Numbered from the stretch's first letter, positions 40,901 to 52,558 are shown. The stretch is DNA of 64,000 nt from Colius striatus (GCF_028858725.1 NC_084763.1:22191501-22255500); one strand, 5' to 3'. Translations and numbers: made by a program. The notes: generated from the letters alone by a model not told the origin.

Positions 40901-43900
40901 ACCCTTCCCGTGCGAGGGGTCACTCTCCAGCCTACTTTTCTGAGGGAATCCACACGAGGAGACCTGCCAAATAGCTTCCTGGCAGCTAATGAAGTCATTG
41001 TTTCAAGAGAATGACAGGGCCAGCATTTCACGATTGCATCTACACCCAGCTCCATAATGAGTAACCATGATCTCAGTCTCCATCACACAAAGTCCTGCGA
41101 TTGGAATCTGCCGGGTTGAAAAGGTCATGGAGCAATATGTGTGCTTAGATAGGCTGTGTCTACATCAGCCTTGTTCCCCAACTGCTGGCAAGGGAAACAT
41201 GGTGCAAAAGTTGTTACAGATCTCTTTTTAGCTACTGCCTAATCCTGGCATCAGTCCCACGTCATGAGGTGTTTCAGTGTGAGCAGAACCCAGCGACTGC
41301 TCAGCACTAGCATCTACCTCCTTACAGTGTACCAGCAGACACAATGTTAGGGAACAGAAGAGAAAAGACAGCATAGCAGGAGTTACTCTCTTCTACATCT
41401 ATATTCCAGTGCTTGTTTCAAACACCACCAGTACTTAGTGCCACTGCACCCAATACAACCCTCTTCTAGCACCATTCCATCAGACAATGTAAAATCTTCT
41501 ACACTTAGAGGTTCAATTTTTCCTACTACGAAGGGAGCAGTGGGCTTATTAACAAGGGTGCACTTAAAATCTTCCAGCGTGGGCTGCTAAATTTCTGTAC
41601 CTGAATCCTAAAATGCAACAGAATCAATAGGATGATTAATGCCTGCTGAGCCATTTAGCTTTTCTATGGGTATTTAACTTTGACATTCACATTTTAAACA
41701 TAAACCCCGGCTGTTCTTTCACTTAAAAGAAAAAAACGCAGTAACAGGAGCCACCAGAATAGAGGCAGAGTAAAATCAAAACTTCTCTAAAAGCATTTCC
41801 CAGTAAGTTCAGAAGGTCAGATACCACAAATACCCTGAGTCTGGCTTAAAAAAAAAAATCACTTAAACTTCAGCTTCTGATTTCTAAATTTCTGGGATTC
41901 AAATTCCCACAACTTCCTCTGCAGTCATGAAAACAGAAATGAAAGTTCTGACACATGAGAAAACCTGAGACCCTGTCATTGCAATGAAAAATGTTCAACA
42001 GCTCAAGGTTGACAATGCTGCTGTGGGAGCCAGGGATGCTACCACCGTTTCTTCTGCCTACCACAGCAGGGCCCCAGAATGACAGGGGCTACTATCAGTG
42101 GTGATAACCAAATATTCAAGATGTGACAATCTACAAGTATTGCAATTTAATCTTGCTCTGGTCTAAGAGCATTAGGCCATTTCTCCTACCCAGTTACCTG
42201 TGCAGAAGCTACTGGTTGTTCTGAGCTGCTTTTTAGCATTCACACAAAATTAATGTTGGCCCAAGGCAGAAGAGCAAGAAACTAACACTTCTTGCATTGT
42301 CACCTTCCAGACATGTGCAGAAGTCCAACTCAAGGATCGCTATAATTCTGATCTCTCTTTTAATTACAAAGTTACAAGTGTAATCTTAATTGACAGATGG
42401 AATTTAATATGTAGCCCCTGCATATGCTACAGGAGAAACTGATTTTTCAGGGCAATATTACCTTGTGACTGGAATGGTAAATTAACCTATTACCTCTCTG
42501 CAGTTAAGCTGGTTCTACTACCTGGGCTGGATCACTTACAGCTGGTGCCTCAGCAACACACTGCAATTGTAATTTAAATTACAATTAATTTAATGTAATT
42601 TAAAGATACATTTAAATACTTTCCATTCCATCCACAACATGGACAACACACAACGGCTTCTGAGAAATCTGCAGAGCAGAACTCACCACCTACATACATG
42701 AAAAGTGGTGACCTAAGGTCTCAAGGAAAGCATTTGGGAAGGTTAACACACAAGAATATATGCAGTATGTGTCCCTGTACCTCTCCAGGTGAAACACATG
42801 GAGCAATGCCAGCCTAATGTTTTCTTCACATCTTCCCTGCCTTTCATAGCTGCCACTCACCTTTCCTATATTTGTTAACTACAAGAGTAGAAAGCTACAG
42901 CAGCCACACTTTGAGATGCCATAGCTATGCAATCCCACATTTTCTGCTATCTAAAGATTAAGTCAAATAAAGCACACAGAGACACAGCATTTGTTTTACA
43001 TAATTGCCTCTCACTTCTTTATAAAAGCAGACTGGTGTGAGATGAGATGCATCATTAAAACACTAAAATTTTATTTCCTTTATTTTGTCTGGAGCAAAGC
43101 ATTCTCAGAAATTTCAGCTGCACTTTGCCCAGCCCCTAGCAGTCTGTATGATGGCCAGGCCTCACCAAGCTTACCAAGCCTGCACTGTGTCTCACTGCAG
43201 TACATTTTACCCTTCAGCAATAAACAGCACCATTTAGTACCTCCAGACTTAGGAACTTTGTGACAAAGTACTTAGTATTATCTTGCTCAGAGTTTGTGTA
43301 ATATTTGAATAAACACATTCCTACCTATTTTGTAATTGGGACTATGCATGATTCTGTTCCTTCAGCATTACCCTTGCATGTCTAGAGGTCTGAATGACAA
43401 CTTGAGAAATCACCTGAATTTTTACAAGAAACCACCAGCAAAAGCACACATGTGTTTACGCACACTGCTATGTGCACGTTCTCTCATTTTATATTTGGTA
43501 AGACTGAATCTATATACCATAAATCATCATTATCTTCAGCCAAGCTGTTTTACATGCGTTGTTTTTTCTCTTTGCAAAGAACAGTAGGAGCAAAAACCAA
43601 CTCCCACACAACTTCAGATAAGCACTGTAGCTCTCTGAATTTCTTGGGAAGGTTGAAGGAAACAGCTCGACAGGGTTTGCACTCTGACAACTGCACAAAG
43701 GAGGAAAAAAAATCCCCTGTGGAAAACTATCAGCTGATGTTTTTCTTAACCTTGGAAATCCTACCTCTGTGTAAATTATGCAGAAAGGTATCATGAGGAA
43801 TTGCTTTTCTGATTTTTTTATGACAGCAGTAGAAAATAAGGTCAGAATAAGAAACTTGGTAAATACTGACATATGTTTACCTATAACAGAAATTTTATTT

Positions 43901-46900
43901 TTTTTTAACTAAATAAGAGTGAGGTAATCTTTAAGATTAATCTACATGCCAGTCTAGCATTTAGCACTATTTGAAGTTTCAAATTTCTGTGACATAATTC
44001 TTTCTTCTCCTGCTCTCCTAGTTTTCAGTATGTTAGTAAGGCAAAAGAACTCCTGGTGCAATTTTCCTGGCTGATTTGGGGGTTAATTTCCATGCTAAGA
44101 CTTTGATAATAACAATTCTATAGAGAACAGAAGTATTTTCTTAAACTCCATAAACATACGAATCATTAAACAAACATCTTCTCTGAATGAGACACAGCCC
44201 AGCAGGGCTACGATGCATCTACGCTTCCTTCAATATTAACATTTTAATAGGTAATGACTGATCATAACACTAGGAATCCATATGTACTGACAAAGGCTAC
44301 ACAACAGTGAGCAGCCTCTACTGCACATAAAAAGTGGATGTGGTTTACCAAAGCAAATTTATCTCCTGATCTTCCCTTGAGAGATTAAGCACAGAAAATT
44401 TTTAATCTGTCTCCGTGGTGGCATCTAATCCAGGAAATATGACAAACCAAAGGTAACCAGGATGCCTCATATGCCAAATTAAAAGGCATGAAGGGTAAAA
44501 GAAACAGAAAAGAGGTAAAAAGAAGTTTTTAGGAACAGAAAACTCTAAAAGCCTAAACCCCAACACATTCTTCCCCAAAAAGCAACAAACCTTGAAAAAA
44601 TTCACCTTATGTGACACGCATATGCCTACCAAAATGGAAATATCTTTAGAACAAGCATCTTAATGCCTCCTTTTTAAGTTCCATTTATTAAGGTAGAAGG
44701 AAAAATGGAAACAGAAAAGATCTGAATTCTGTAAGCCAGTGCCAGGAAATATACCAGGGCACAGGGATTCTTTTTGCCTACTCAAGCCTCTCATCTTTAC
44801 CTCTGACCCTGCAGAAGGCAGGCATTTGAAGACAGGCTCAATTAACTATATTTACATTTTGACTCAGTCCCCTAAATTTGCTACTGCAGATACCCTTCCA
44901 TTCCTCTCTGAAAAATCCACTTTGTTTCCTTTTAAGTAAGCTCTAACAGCCAGTAGCTTTTCAGCTGTTGGGGACAGGTGGCTCCTTGCATGCCTCAAAC
45001 ACCTTCTCCAAATCATGATTGCCTTGTAACAGCTTTGGTGACCAGAATTCAGCACGAGTACTTACAGAATATCTGTAAGTCCAAAATCTTTGAAAACAGT
45101 AGGATAGAAACAAACTTTCTTCTGCCTTAAGAGGGAGTTAACAGTACAAAAAAAGTCCAGTGGCAACAGTGCTTAGGATTTCAATGAAGCAAGGACTGCA
45201 AAATCATTTGGTACCATGGCTCATAATATTCATTAAGAAAATGTGCAGGAAAAGAAAGATCATACTGTGACTACTTCTGCTAAAAGTCTCTTCACAATGA
45301 ACGTACAGCTTTTATCCATATAATTGGAAAAGCAAGGTGATCCTATGGTACCCATGCAATGGCATCATGCAAAATGACACAATTCTAAAACCTCAACCTA
45401 TGCACAAACATTTCTCCTTTAACATAATAACGTAAGTTAAACTAGTGGCTCATCCACACATCAGTAGGGAAATGAAACCCTAACTTTTAATTGCTAACAT
45501 GTAAATGTTACTCTGGTTTAATTATAACAGTACAATAAAAATCACAGTGCTATTTACTTTGGAACATTGCCAGGTGTTGGCCAAATAAAACTTCTTTGTT
45601 TTGAAAGTTTTCCTTAAAGCCACATGCCTGTTAGGATATTTTTCTTCTTCCATCATTGAACTGAATTTAGCAGCTGTAACAACAGCTGGGCAGTTTAGCA
45701 GCTGTAAGAGGCAAGCACAAATTTCTAATAGCTTTCTAGTAAAAGAAAACAGGGTCTGTAGCAAGTTCTCACGGATTCTCCAAGTATTAGATTTGACTCT
45801 GCAAGTTGGTACTAACTGGAGAGCTGACTCTTAGATTGCACTTCTGAACTCACCGGGCAGACTACAGATCCTCTCAAAATTAGCCCTCTCTCAGGGAATT
45901 CAGGGATTCAATCCTGACAGGGAAAAATCCTTTCGTTGTTACAGAAAAAACAATAATCTGCCACGTTGAACTAGCTCTTGATGTTGGTTCATGTGCTCTT
46001 CTTAGTGTCAACACTTCCTACAGGGAGTCTTTAATATCAGACATAATATGGTTACTTTGTGTCGTATCCTCAAGATAAACTGACCCTGATTTCTGTATGT
46101 CTTATGCACAGAAGTCACATTTGAAACAGAATGATCTAACTGAAATATAGTATAAGCCTTCATGCATCAAAACCCTATGATGGTACTGAGTTCAGTTGTC
46201 AGAAAAGGAGGAGAAACAAAAAACCCCAAACTTGTTCATACAGGTCCTTAGGGGTCCTCTTAACTTTCTCAGGTCACTTATGATTGGCATATGTTAGAGT
46301 AGTCTAAAAATTTCTCTAGATTTCACTGAGCTAAATTTATTAGGATAAGAGTACTTGAAGCTTCTGTTGATTTTAATTGCAGCTATGGGCATTAAGTTGC
46401 TCACAAAATTCAGCCCACTTACTTTAGTACCAACCCAGAAGAGCTGCTAGTTGGAAACACATCTCATGGTGCCCAAAGTTAAAACAGAATGATAAAAGGA
46501 ATTAAGCACTGTTTACTTCATCTGCCATCTTTATTTTTCTCCTCTTCATCTCCACAACTCATTCAGAGTTTCACAAAATGCAAAGTAGCAGAGAGAAATA
46601 CGCAAGGAAATCTCCTTCTGGAAGAAGAAAAGAACACTATGTAACAGAATTAACAGATTTTCATGGGAACAAGACAGGCAGAGATGCCAGAGAATGTAAG
46701 GGAGAAACAAAGTTCTTAATAACAACAAATAGAAAAAGAACTGAAGTACACTTGAAGCATCAGGTACTGTTTGCCACAGGGACTAACAAATAACATACAC
46801 TGCAAATAACAAGTACAGCAGTGACAGAAAAAGATATGAAAAGGAGTCAGGAGGGATGTTACGTCTTGAAGACAACTGTATCAGGTTTCACCATGTCAGA

Positions 46901-47747
46901 AACAGTCTATGAATTTCAGTGCAGAAACAGGCTACAAACAAATGATTGCAGAACACAAGGAATTACTTCAATGTGTTTTACCATAGGTACAATAATTGAT
47001 TGTGAAGGTATGAAAATGTAACACCCTGAAACTCCACTCAGAGCATCCTCCTCTTTACTGCAAACGTGCTGGCAGGGCACATGTTCTGCTTTGACACAGA
47101 GTAATGACCTGTTAGAAGCGGTAATTGTTCCTGCACATGTACAAAAGCACATTGTGCTGTGTCCCCAGGAAGATGGTATGTGCTGCAAAGAGCAACACCT
47201 ACAGCTGAACACTGGGAGGCTTCATAGGAGCTATAAGAAAGAGGATGAAGGAATTAATGCTCACTGCCTGCACATTACCAATACAAAACTGAGTTCCCTG
47301 TGGCTGGAGAAGTATTCACAAAAGCTACAATCTCACCAGATGCATTCTAATGCAGTTGCCTCCAAACTTTCTGATCCCCCACTGCTGCTAAAAAAATGTT
47401 CAACCACAGGCCCTAATATACATATATGCATCTATTTATAAATCATACATATTTATGACTGACATTCTAATACCTTCTTCCCGCACTCCGGTGGTCATCT
47501 CACACACCCACACCCACTGCTCTAACAAACAGAAGAACAAAAGACAGCAAAGCAAGGATCTGCCTAAGATATTTACTATGAACATCCATGTCAAAATTCT
47601 GGGGGCTCTGAGCTGGCTACTGTAGCTAAGCTTCTGCTAATAGAAACGAAAAGTCAGTCTTACCAGAGGTGGAGGTGGAGGGGGCCCTCCAGAAGGTGGT
47701 GGAGGCGGTGGCGGCGGAGGAGGAGGTGGCGGTGGTGGCACAGGCAT
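28959..47747 (-). CDS. WIPF3: WAS/WASL-interacting protein family member 3 (WIPF3/CR16)
   Basis: Seven - strand coding exons (47747-47664, 34851-34719, 34115-33987, 32887-32201, 30779-30639, 29978-29877, 28999-28959) join in phase into 438 residues plus TGA. Domains in order: polyproline start MPVPPPPP (1-28); WH2-type G-actin motif RNALLADIQQGTRLRKV (44-60); GGLFAGGFPVLRPAGQRD (96-113); a proline-rich body with many PPPPP runs and a PPPLPPKSP SH3-type ligand (about 116-344); RSPTTELTSKS; and a C-terminal WASP-binding segment DDFESKFTFHSVEDFPPPDE...YPSK (392-425). WIP-family proteins bind actin and profilin and hold N-WASP/WASP through the C-terminal segment. WIPF3 (CR16) is mainly known from brain and testis. 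The paralog choice over WIPF1/2 rests on GGLFAGGFPVLRPAGQRD, RLRKVTQINDRSAPQIE, the terminal RTHVR, and the SCRN1 neighbour. It is shorter than human WIPF3 (about 483 aa), mainly in proline runs. The start is secured by an in-frame TAA two codons upstream of the ATG. Confidence 0.93.
29000..29876 (-). other. WIPF3: WIPF3 intron (0.9 kb)
   Basis: This short intron lies between the WASP-binding exon and the last coding exon. The donor is gtaagt at 29876 and the acceptor cag at 29000. Nothing else was recognised in it. Confidence 0.85.
29877..29978 (-). CDS. WIPF3: WIPF3 exon: WASP-binding segment
   Basis: The exon is 102 nt, phase 1 to phase 1. The acceptor is cttcacag|ATGAC and the donor GCTAGAG|gtaagt. 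With the split codon it encodes DDFESKFTFHSVEDFPPPDE, then FKPFHKTYPSKIAR. The FESKF.FH..EDFPPP and YPSK blocks are the signature of the WIP-family region that wraps the EVH1 domain of N-WASP. This is the most diagnostic exon of the family. Confidence 0.95.
29979..30638 (-). other. WIPF3: WIPF3 intron (0.66 kb)
   Basis: The donor is gtaatg at 30638 and the acceptor tcacag at 29979. No repeat or additional exon is seen. Confidence 0.85.
30639..30779 (-). CDS. WIPF3: WIPF3 exon (PGAGKQLTPPQPPARSPTTEL...MHII)
   Basis: The exon is 141 nt. The acceptor is gctgcctccacag|GCCCC and the donor ATCATTG|gtaatg. It encodes PGAGKQLTPPQPPARSPTTE, then LTSKSGVSAWAHDPHPPFKN and GNMHII. The PPARSPTTELTSKS motif is conserved in WIPF3, with an equivalent in WIP. 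It leaves one base of the Asp codon that opens the WASP-binding exon. Confidence 0.93.
30780..32200 (-). other. WIPF3: WIPF3 intron (1.4 kb)
   Basis: The donor is gtgaga at 32200 and the acceptor ccacag at 30780. The sequence is of moderate GC content with no recognised interspersed repeat. Open frames on both strands here do not look coding. Confidence 0.8.
32201..32887 (-). CDS. WIPF3: WIPF3 large proline-rich exon
   Basis: The exon is 687 nt (229 codons), phase 1 to phase 1. The acceptor is ttgtctttcag|GAGCG and the donor GGCGCAG|gtgaga. It begins ARPGQLPGVRAAAPRTSVP and ends RKKRPGRGA. It carries many polyproline runs (SLPAPPPPPPASAKP, FPAGPPPPPPLPPLPP, TADVPPPLPPKSPHLLS) expected to bind profilin and SH3 domains. 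It is extremely rich in G, C and CpG, so it forms an internal CpG-rich block, and all other frames stay open only because stops are rare in such sequence. Such exons are often missing or broken in bird assemblies; here it is complete. Confidence 0.93.
32888..33986 (-). other. WIPF3: WIPF3 intron (1.1 kb) with minisatellite
   Basis: The donor is gtaagg at 33986 and the acceptor tttcag at 32888. It contains a five-copy 31-bp minisatellite about 300-450 bases before the acceptor of the proline-rich exon. The rest is unremarkable. Confidence 0.85.
33187..33337. repeat. 31-bp minisatellite, five copies
   Basis: The unit gtggagccaaggtctgcctg+tccctgccatc repeats with exact 31-base spacing at 33187, 33218, 33249, 33280 and 33311 (last copy partial). 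Copies 3 and 4 carry a shared g-to-a change (aagatctg), suggesting recent duplication of a pair. Because 31 is not a multiple of three, all frames cycle and stay open, producing spurious ORFs on both strands. Confidence 0.95.
33987..34115 (-). CDS. WIPF3: WIPF3 exon (PKGGNRDGVNP...GGLFAGGFPVLRPAGQRD)
   Basis: The exon is 129 nt, phase 1 to phase 1. The acceptor is ctctttaacag|AGCCC and the donor ATGGCAG|gtaagg. It encodes PKGGNRDGVNPAVNKGSSQQ, then PLGGLFAGGFPVLRPAGQRD and MA. The GGLF.GG.P.LR block follows WH2 in all WIP-family members and contributes to actin binding. Confidence 0.94.
34116..34718 (-). other. WIPF3: WIPF3 intron (0.6 kb)
   Basis: The donor is gtaagt at 34718 and the acceptor taacag at 34116. 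A short CA run lies near 34299. Nothing else was recognised. Confidence 0.85.
34719..34851 (-). CDS. WIPF3: WIPF3 exon with WH2 motif
   Basis: The exon is 133 nt, phase 0 in and phase 1 out. The acceptor is tgtcaacag|GCAAG and the donor ATTGAAA|gtaagt. It encodes ASSELPKLRKEDQKARNALL, then ADIQQGTRLRKVTQINDRSA and PQIE. The RNALLADIQQGTRLRKV helix plus LRKV (equivalent to LKKT) is a WH2 actin-monomer-binding motif, followed by the family NDRSAP signature. Confidence 0.96.
36281..36547 (-). other. Exon-like open block of unknown identity inside WIPF3 intron
   Basis: On the - strand, ctttctatcccag|CAG (or the next CAG, giving 36544) opens a block that ends TTTTTCACA|gtaagt, a perfect donor. 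It is 267 (or 264) nt with no stop, preceded by an in-frame TAG. Translation includes SEEQLRGVKWAAGIVYRHL, NPETKRQLLGLILNIGLDQI, PPDPGCPAAAKALVRVERRE and VEDTSKKAFVRRGITLVPIM. Codons show a strong purine-first pattern as in real coding DNA. Both ends are phase 0, exactly compatible with insertion between WIPF3 coding exons 1 and 2. I do not recognise the protein. It could be a cassette exon, part of a nested gene, or a relic of a retrocopy. Confidence 0.35.
42565..42586. repeat. 22-bp perfect palindrome
   Basis: The core attgtaatttaaattacaat (42566-42585) is its own reverse complement, and the next base on each side also pairs (a/t). It is AT-rich, in a WIPF3 intron, followed by a looser repeat of the same words (aattaatttaatgtaattta). 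It may be chance in AT-rich DNA. Confidence 0.8.
47664..47747 (-). CDS. WIPF3: WIPF3 first coding exon (polyproline start)
   Basis: The ATG is at 47747-47745 and the donor CCTCTG|gtaaga at 47663. It encodes 28 residues: MPVPPPPP and further prolines, then SGG, six prolines and Leu, ending at phase 0. MPVPPPPPPPPPP is the hallmark start of WIP-family proteins (profilin-binding). An in-frame TAA lies two codons before the ATG, fixing the start. The exon extends upstream as 5' UTR; its acceptor is not certain (a candidate is tcaag near 47760). Confidence 0.94.
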
Positions 47748-48584
47748 CCGTTAAGGTTTCTTGATTCGAGCAGTTGTGAAAAATATAGCCAAAGTCTATG
47801 TCCTTGAGGGGAAGGAAGGGAATAGAAAGGAAAGTGGGAAAATACAAATTAAAAGAAGAGGAACGTGTTTATACACTGTAAGCTGAAGATCAGCCAGATT
47901 TCTAGCTCTCAGCAGACTGAAGACTTATATACCACACTGCTTCTAAAACTACAGTACGAACAGCCTCATTACAGTTATCTGATGACAACATTCATCTAAA
48001 GAGCAAGCTCACAGATCTGGACCAGTGCCACAAATACCAAATGCATACATGCCAGTCTGTCCAGCTTTAACTCTTATGCCATGCCTTAATCTAGCCCATA
48101 AGCCCTGAAATGCAGTTCTGCAGAGAACAAACCACAGTCAACCACATGGAGACACTCCTGTAGGGACAAAAACTCTGTTGACTTTAAGCCAGAGACTTGC
48201 TGCTTTAAGGACAGAGTAAGGAACCTTGTAAGTTCACTGGACTTGCTTCAGTGTTACAAAGAAAGAAAAAATAATTTATAAAGAGATATGATTGAATAAT
48301 AAAGAAATAATTCTAAAAATTGAAGCTTCTGTTACCAGATGACAACATATAACGACCAGATATTTCAAGTATTAAAGTCACATGTGTTTTTCCTGCCATT
48401 TAAAAGTGTTACATTTTCACAATTCATTAGTAATACACTGATGAAAAAGACATATCTTCCAATGGAATGTACATGCTTCTTTTTTTCATCATTCACTGAT
48501 TTTCATCTCTAACTCAAACCCTGACATGACTGCATCCCCTCTCAGCTGAAATCATCTGCAAAATTAAAAGCAACCCCCTTTACT

Positions 48585-49225
48585 TCATAGAATCATAGAA
48601 CGGTAGGGTAAAGAAGGGAACTTTAGAGATCATCTAGTCCAACTCCCCTGCATAAGCAGATTCACTTACATTAGGTCACACAGGAATGCATCCAGGGAGG
48701 TCTTGAGGACCCTCCAAGGCAGGAGACACACACCCTCCCTGGGCAGCCTGTGTGAGGGCTCCCTCACCTGAACAGTGAAATAGTTTTTCCTTATGCTTAA
48801 ACAGAACTTTTTGTGTTCCAGCTTCATCCCATTACCCCTTGTCCTTTTGCTAGAAACAATAGAAAAAAGGGATGTCCCAGCCTCCCGACACCCACCATTT
48901 AGAGATTAATGAGATCCCCCATCAGTCTCCACTTTTCTAGACTAAACAGCCCCAGTTCCTGCAGCCTTTCCTCATAAGGAAGATGTTCCAGTGCCCTGAT
49001 CATCCTGGTGGCCCTGTACTGGACTCTTTCCAAAGTTCCCTGTCCCTCTTGTGCTGGGGAGCTCAGAACTGGACACAGATGAGGCCTCACCAGGGCAGAG
49101 TAAAGGGGGAAGAGAACCTCTCTCAACCTGCTGGCCACACTCTTCTTGATGCACCCCAGAATGCCTTCTTGGCCACGAGGGCACATTGCTGGCTTAGCAA
49201 AATTCCTCAGTAAAATTGCAAACAA
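48585..49225 (-). mobile_element. CR1 LINE with ORF2 C-terminal remnant
   Basis: The + strand begins 'catagaatcatagaacggta' and follows the CR1 3' end in reverse. From about 48899 to 49225 the - strand keeps an open frame reading GILGCIKKSVASRLREVLF, LYSALVRPHLCPVL and ERVQYRATRMIRALEHL, the end of CR1 ORF2 (after the reverse transcriptase). It is the longest CR1 copy here, but far from full length and not functional. Confidence 0.93.
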
Positions 49226-51026
49226 GCATATTGGGCAGTGCTGAAGACAGCTTTCTGCACATCATACTTGATAACCTCTTTTATTTTTATAGTGACTCTT
49301 GAGTAAATGCTCTGAACATGGTTTTACATCTAGTTTTATGTCCATTGTGTCACAACTGTCTTCAGAGACTCTTCACAACATCATGTGAAACAGTGTCAAA
49401 ACCAGTGTGAAACCTTTTGGTCAAGTAGTTTAAGAATCACCTGTGTAAGCAGGAGGCATGAGACAGTTCTCCAGACAATCTGGAGAAGTTCAGGAGAAAA
49501 GACAAGAGAGAAATAGGGCATTACAATCTTTAAGGGACTAGTTGGTTGTTTTGTTAAAGAGGGAGAGATCAAAAGAGCCAACGAAGTTAAAATATACATG
49601 CAGCCTTGTCCACTTCCCATCAAGTGTAGGTGAACAATATCCAGATAATATCTGAATATTTTCCTTCTGCTGTATCTTGTAAAATACTTTATGAGAGATC
49701 GATCAAAAATTAAATATGCAGAGCTGCTGCAACACTTGCTTTATTCCTTGAGAGGACCAGCATACCAAGGCACTCTGGATCTGTAACATAATTGGTTACA
49801 ATCACTTTAATAATAGCTTAGTGAAGCTTTCAATGAAAACCACATTGTAGCACCTCCACCATTCCCCTCCCATTGTTGCCCTATGGAAAAAAACTATTAT
49901 CCAAAGATACCTCTTTTCCTCAATTAAGTCATTCAAAAACATGGACATAAGGAGAATGAGACTTCCCCGCTAATAATATGTTTCAGGTTAGTGTCTTCCT
50001 ACCCTGCAATACAGGCCTTTTGTCTTCATTAAGGATTTAGATTGGGAAACATGCTCTTAGTCAAATTAGAAAAAAATACAACCCACGCTTCTGTGGCAGA
50101 CCATGTGCATGGCAGCAGGAGGTAAAGCACACTGGAGGCGAGCAGCAGTGGGAGAAAGGAAATGGGAATCAGCGCTTGGTATTTAGAAGTCACAATCTGA
50201 AATGCAATCAGACAACTTCTCTAGCTGCCTCTCTTCCCCAATCCCTGCCCCAGCACTCGTTCCACTAAGTGCTGCAGGTTAAGTTCCAAGACCAGAGACT
50301 GTGGCCACCAAAACAACCCAAAATTCAGCACAGAGGATGTGTTTGCTTCACTATGTATCCCTTCTTCCCTATCCTGAATCATCTTCTCCAGTGATAGAGG
50401 AGAAAAATGCATTTCAAGGGTGATATAACCCACAAGCCTGGAATGAAATATTGGAGATGCCCTATAGCTTTGCTCCCATGATGTTTTAAATCCCCTACAA
50501 ACGAACTATCTTTCAGAAAGTTCTGCAGATGTGCCTTCCTTTGTCTCTTAGCACAAACTCAGAGCCTTGACGTCCTGACTTTGGTATGTTTTTGTACATA
50601 CCAGTACTATTACAGTGGGAGGGTGATCACATCTAATAGCTACACAACGAAGAAGCATTTTCTACAGAAGGGTTCTATGTGTTCAAGTGAGCTTTGGCAG
50701 AAGAAGTACTGTTATTCACACAAGAATACACTGATAGAAAAGAAGGACTGAAGGTGCCTACTTTTATCTACTCACAAAAGAATTTAAAATTGAATTGACT
50801 CTTTAGCTGCACATTCGACACATTTAAACACACAGGATTGGCTATGAGAACCTCTTTCATATTATTGCCCCAATCTCACATGAGCAAAGAAAATTCTGGA
50901 GAAGACAGCAACACTTTCAGTATTTCAACACAAGTTATTTGGAGACCTCTATTCCTTGGTTAAAGGCTGTACTTCACTTGCCTCTTCTCCCTCCCCAGTA
51001 AGTTGCTAAAATATGGTTGGTAATTT

Positions 51027-51350
51027 CATAGAATCACAGAGTGGTTTGAGTTGGAAGGGACCTTAATGATCATCTAGTTCCAGTCCTTCTCCCATAGGCA
51101 AGGACACCTTCCGCTAGACCAGGTTACTCAAAACCCCATCCAAACTGGCCTTGAACACTTTTTCAGGGATGGAAAAGCCACAGCAACTCCAGGCAACCTG
51201 TGCCAATGCCTCACCACCCTCACAGTAAAGAGCTTCTTAATATCTAATCTCTGCCCTTTGTCAGCTTAAAGCCATTACCCCTTGCCCTGTTGCTATGTGA
51301 ACTTGTAAAAAGTCCCTCCCTGGCTTTCTTGTAGGCCCCCTACTCAGAAG
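51027..51350 (-). mobile_element. CR1 LINE fragment, distinct subfamily, reverse orientation
   Basis: The + strand begins 'catagaatcacagagtggtt' and continues 'gagttggaagggaccttaat', 'aaaccccatccaaactggcc', 'tgaacactttttcagggatg' and 'gccattaccccttgccctgt'. The internal words differ from the 13493 and 48585 copies, so a different CR1 subfamily is involved. Confidence 0.9.
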
Positions 51351-52369
51351 GTAACCACAACATGCCAGGGTTATAGAATCACTATAGTTATGAACTTGCA
51401 CTTAAAAGCTAAATAAATTCAGAATTAAAATCAAAAAAGGAGTACCACGTTGATCAGTTCTAGTGTCTGTTAGGAGCCAGACAAGAAGAAAATACCACAA
51501 AGGGTCCTTAAGGCACATATGTCCTTTCTCCTCTAAAGACACGTATTATCATTAGAAAAGAAGGGTCTCAACTATACTCGAGGGACAGAAATAAAAAGAT
51601 ACAGTTTAAAGAGTTGGCAATGGGTGGAGGGGAGAAGCCTGTGTGCTAAACTCAGTTTTTTCAGGTAAAAAGTAATGTAAATCTTCCCTTGACTTCCACA
51701 CCACAGAATCGGGTCCAACAACTGCAGAATTTACTGCAAAAAAAAGAGAGGAAAATCTCAAACCCTGACTTTTCTAGTCCACCTCCCTACCAAAGTAGGG
51801 TTGTACCTTTTTTTTTTGTGCTTTCTGAAATCTAATTTTAGGTGTCCCACATAACGTGGCTTGTATTATTTCCCTTGGGAAGCTCTTTAACAGTCAAATA
51901 ACTCCCATATTTCAGATTGCCTGACACTCAGCCTAATTTCTCCTTTTCTGAGTTTGATCCAATTTGTACTCCACTGCAGATGACTACTCTGTACCAAGCA
52001 AAACAATTTCTCCTGCTCCTCAGCATCAACTCTGTGAAATATAAGAATTAAAATTCGGAAGTGCATTTACAAGAACTAGTTATACTTTTTGACTTCTCAA
52101 AAGTCATCTCGTCAGTCAGTGAACATTATTACTATTCTCTGATCTCAAACAAATCTCTGATTTGTTCCCCTGGTAAGGGTAATTCCAAAGCTAATTTCAG
52201 GCATCACAGATTGTTCCTTGCTTCTTCTCATAGGACTTGTTTGAATATCAGATGAGTTTAAGAACCATGATGCAATTCTCAATGTAGAACTCAAGCTCCA
52301 AATTTCTGAAGGCCCAAATAAAGTCTTCATCCATACTTTCATTGGTATTGGTTAAATCATAGATCCATC

Positions 52370-52558
52370 ACCTAAGGGTGAGGGAGCAGTGGAACGGGCT
52401 GCCCAGGGAAGGTGTGGAGTCTCCTTCCTTGGAGGTCTTCAAGACCCACCCCCATGTTCCTATGTGACCTGATCTAGGTGAACCTGCTTCTGCAGGGGGG
52501 TTCGACTAGATGATCTTTAAAGATCCCTTCCAACCTTACCATTCTATGATTCTATGAT
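52370..52558 (+). mobile_element. CR1 LINE 3' fragment
   Basis: It reads 'ctgcccagggaaggtgtgga', 'ggaggtcttcaagacccacc', 'gtgacctgatctaggtgaac', 'agatcccttccaaccttacc' and ends with three octamer units attctatg/attctatg/atttt. It is a young-looking 3' end with the complete tail. Confidence 0.93.

Larger units (their letters stand above)
34852..47663 (-). other. WIPF3: WIPF3 intron (12.8 kb)
   Basis: The donor is gtaaga at 47663 and the acceptor caacag at 34852. Unusually for this window, I recognise no CR1 copy inside. It contains an exon-like open block on the - strand (36281-36547, separate entry), a second weaker open block (36767-37035) and a 22-bp perfect palindrome (42565-42586). The rest is AT-rich without recognisable elements. 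Confidence 0.75.

Noticed and set aside
47091..47441. 116-codon + strand frame next to the WIPF3 start exon
   Set aside because: No recognisable motif, no splice borders and ordinary non-coding composition; treated as chance.
28959..47747. Assignment to WIPF1 or WIPF2
   Set aside because: The segments after WH2 and the C-terminal RTHVR differ from WIP and WIRE, while the SCRN1 neighbour points to WIPF3.
48899..49225. 108-codon - strand protein-like frame
   Set aside because: It is recognisable as the C-terminal remnant of CR1 ORF2, not a host gene.
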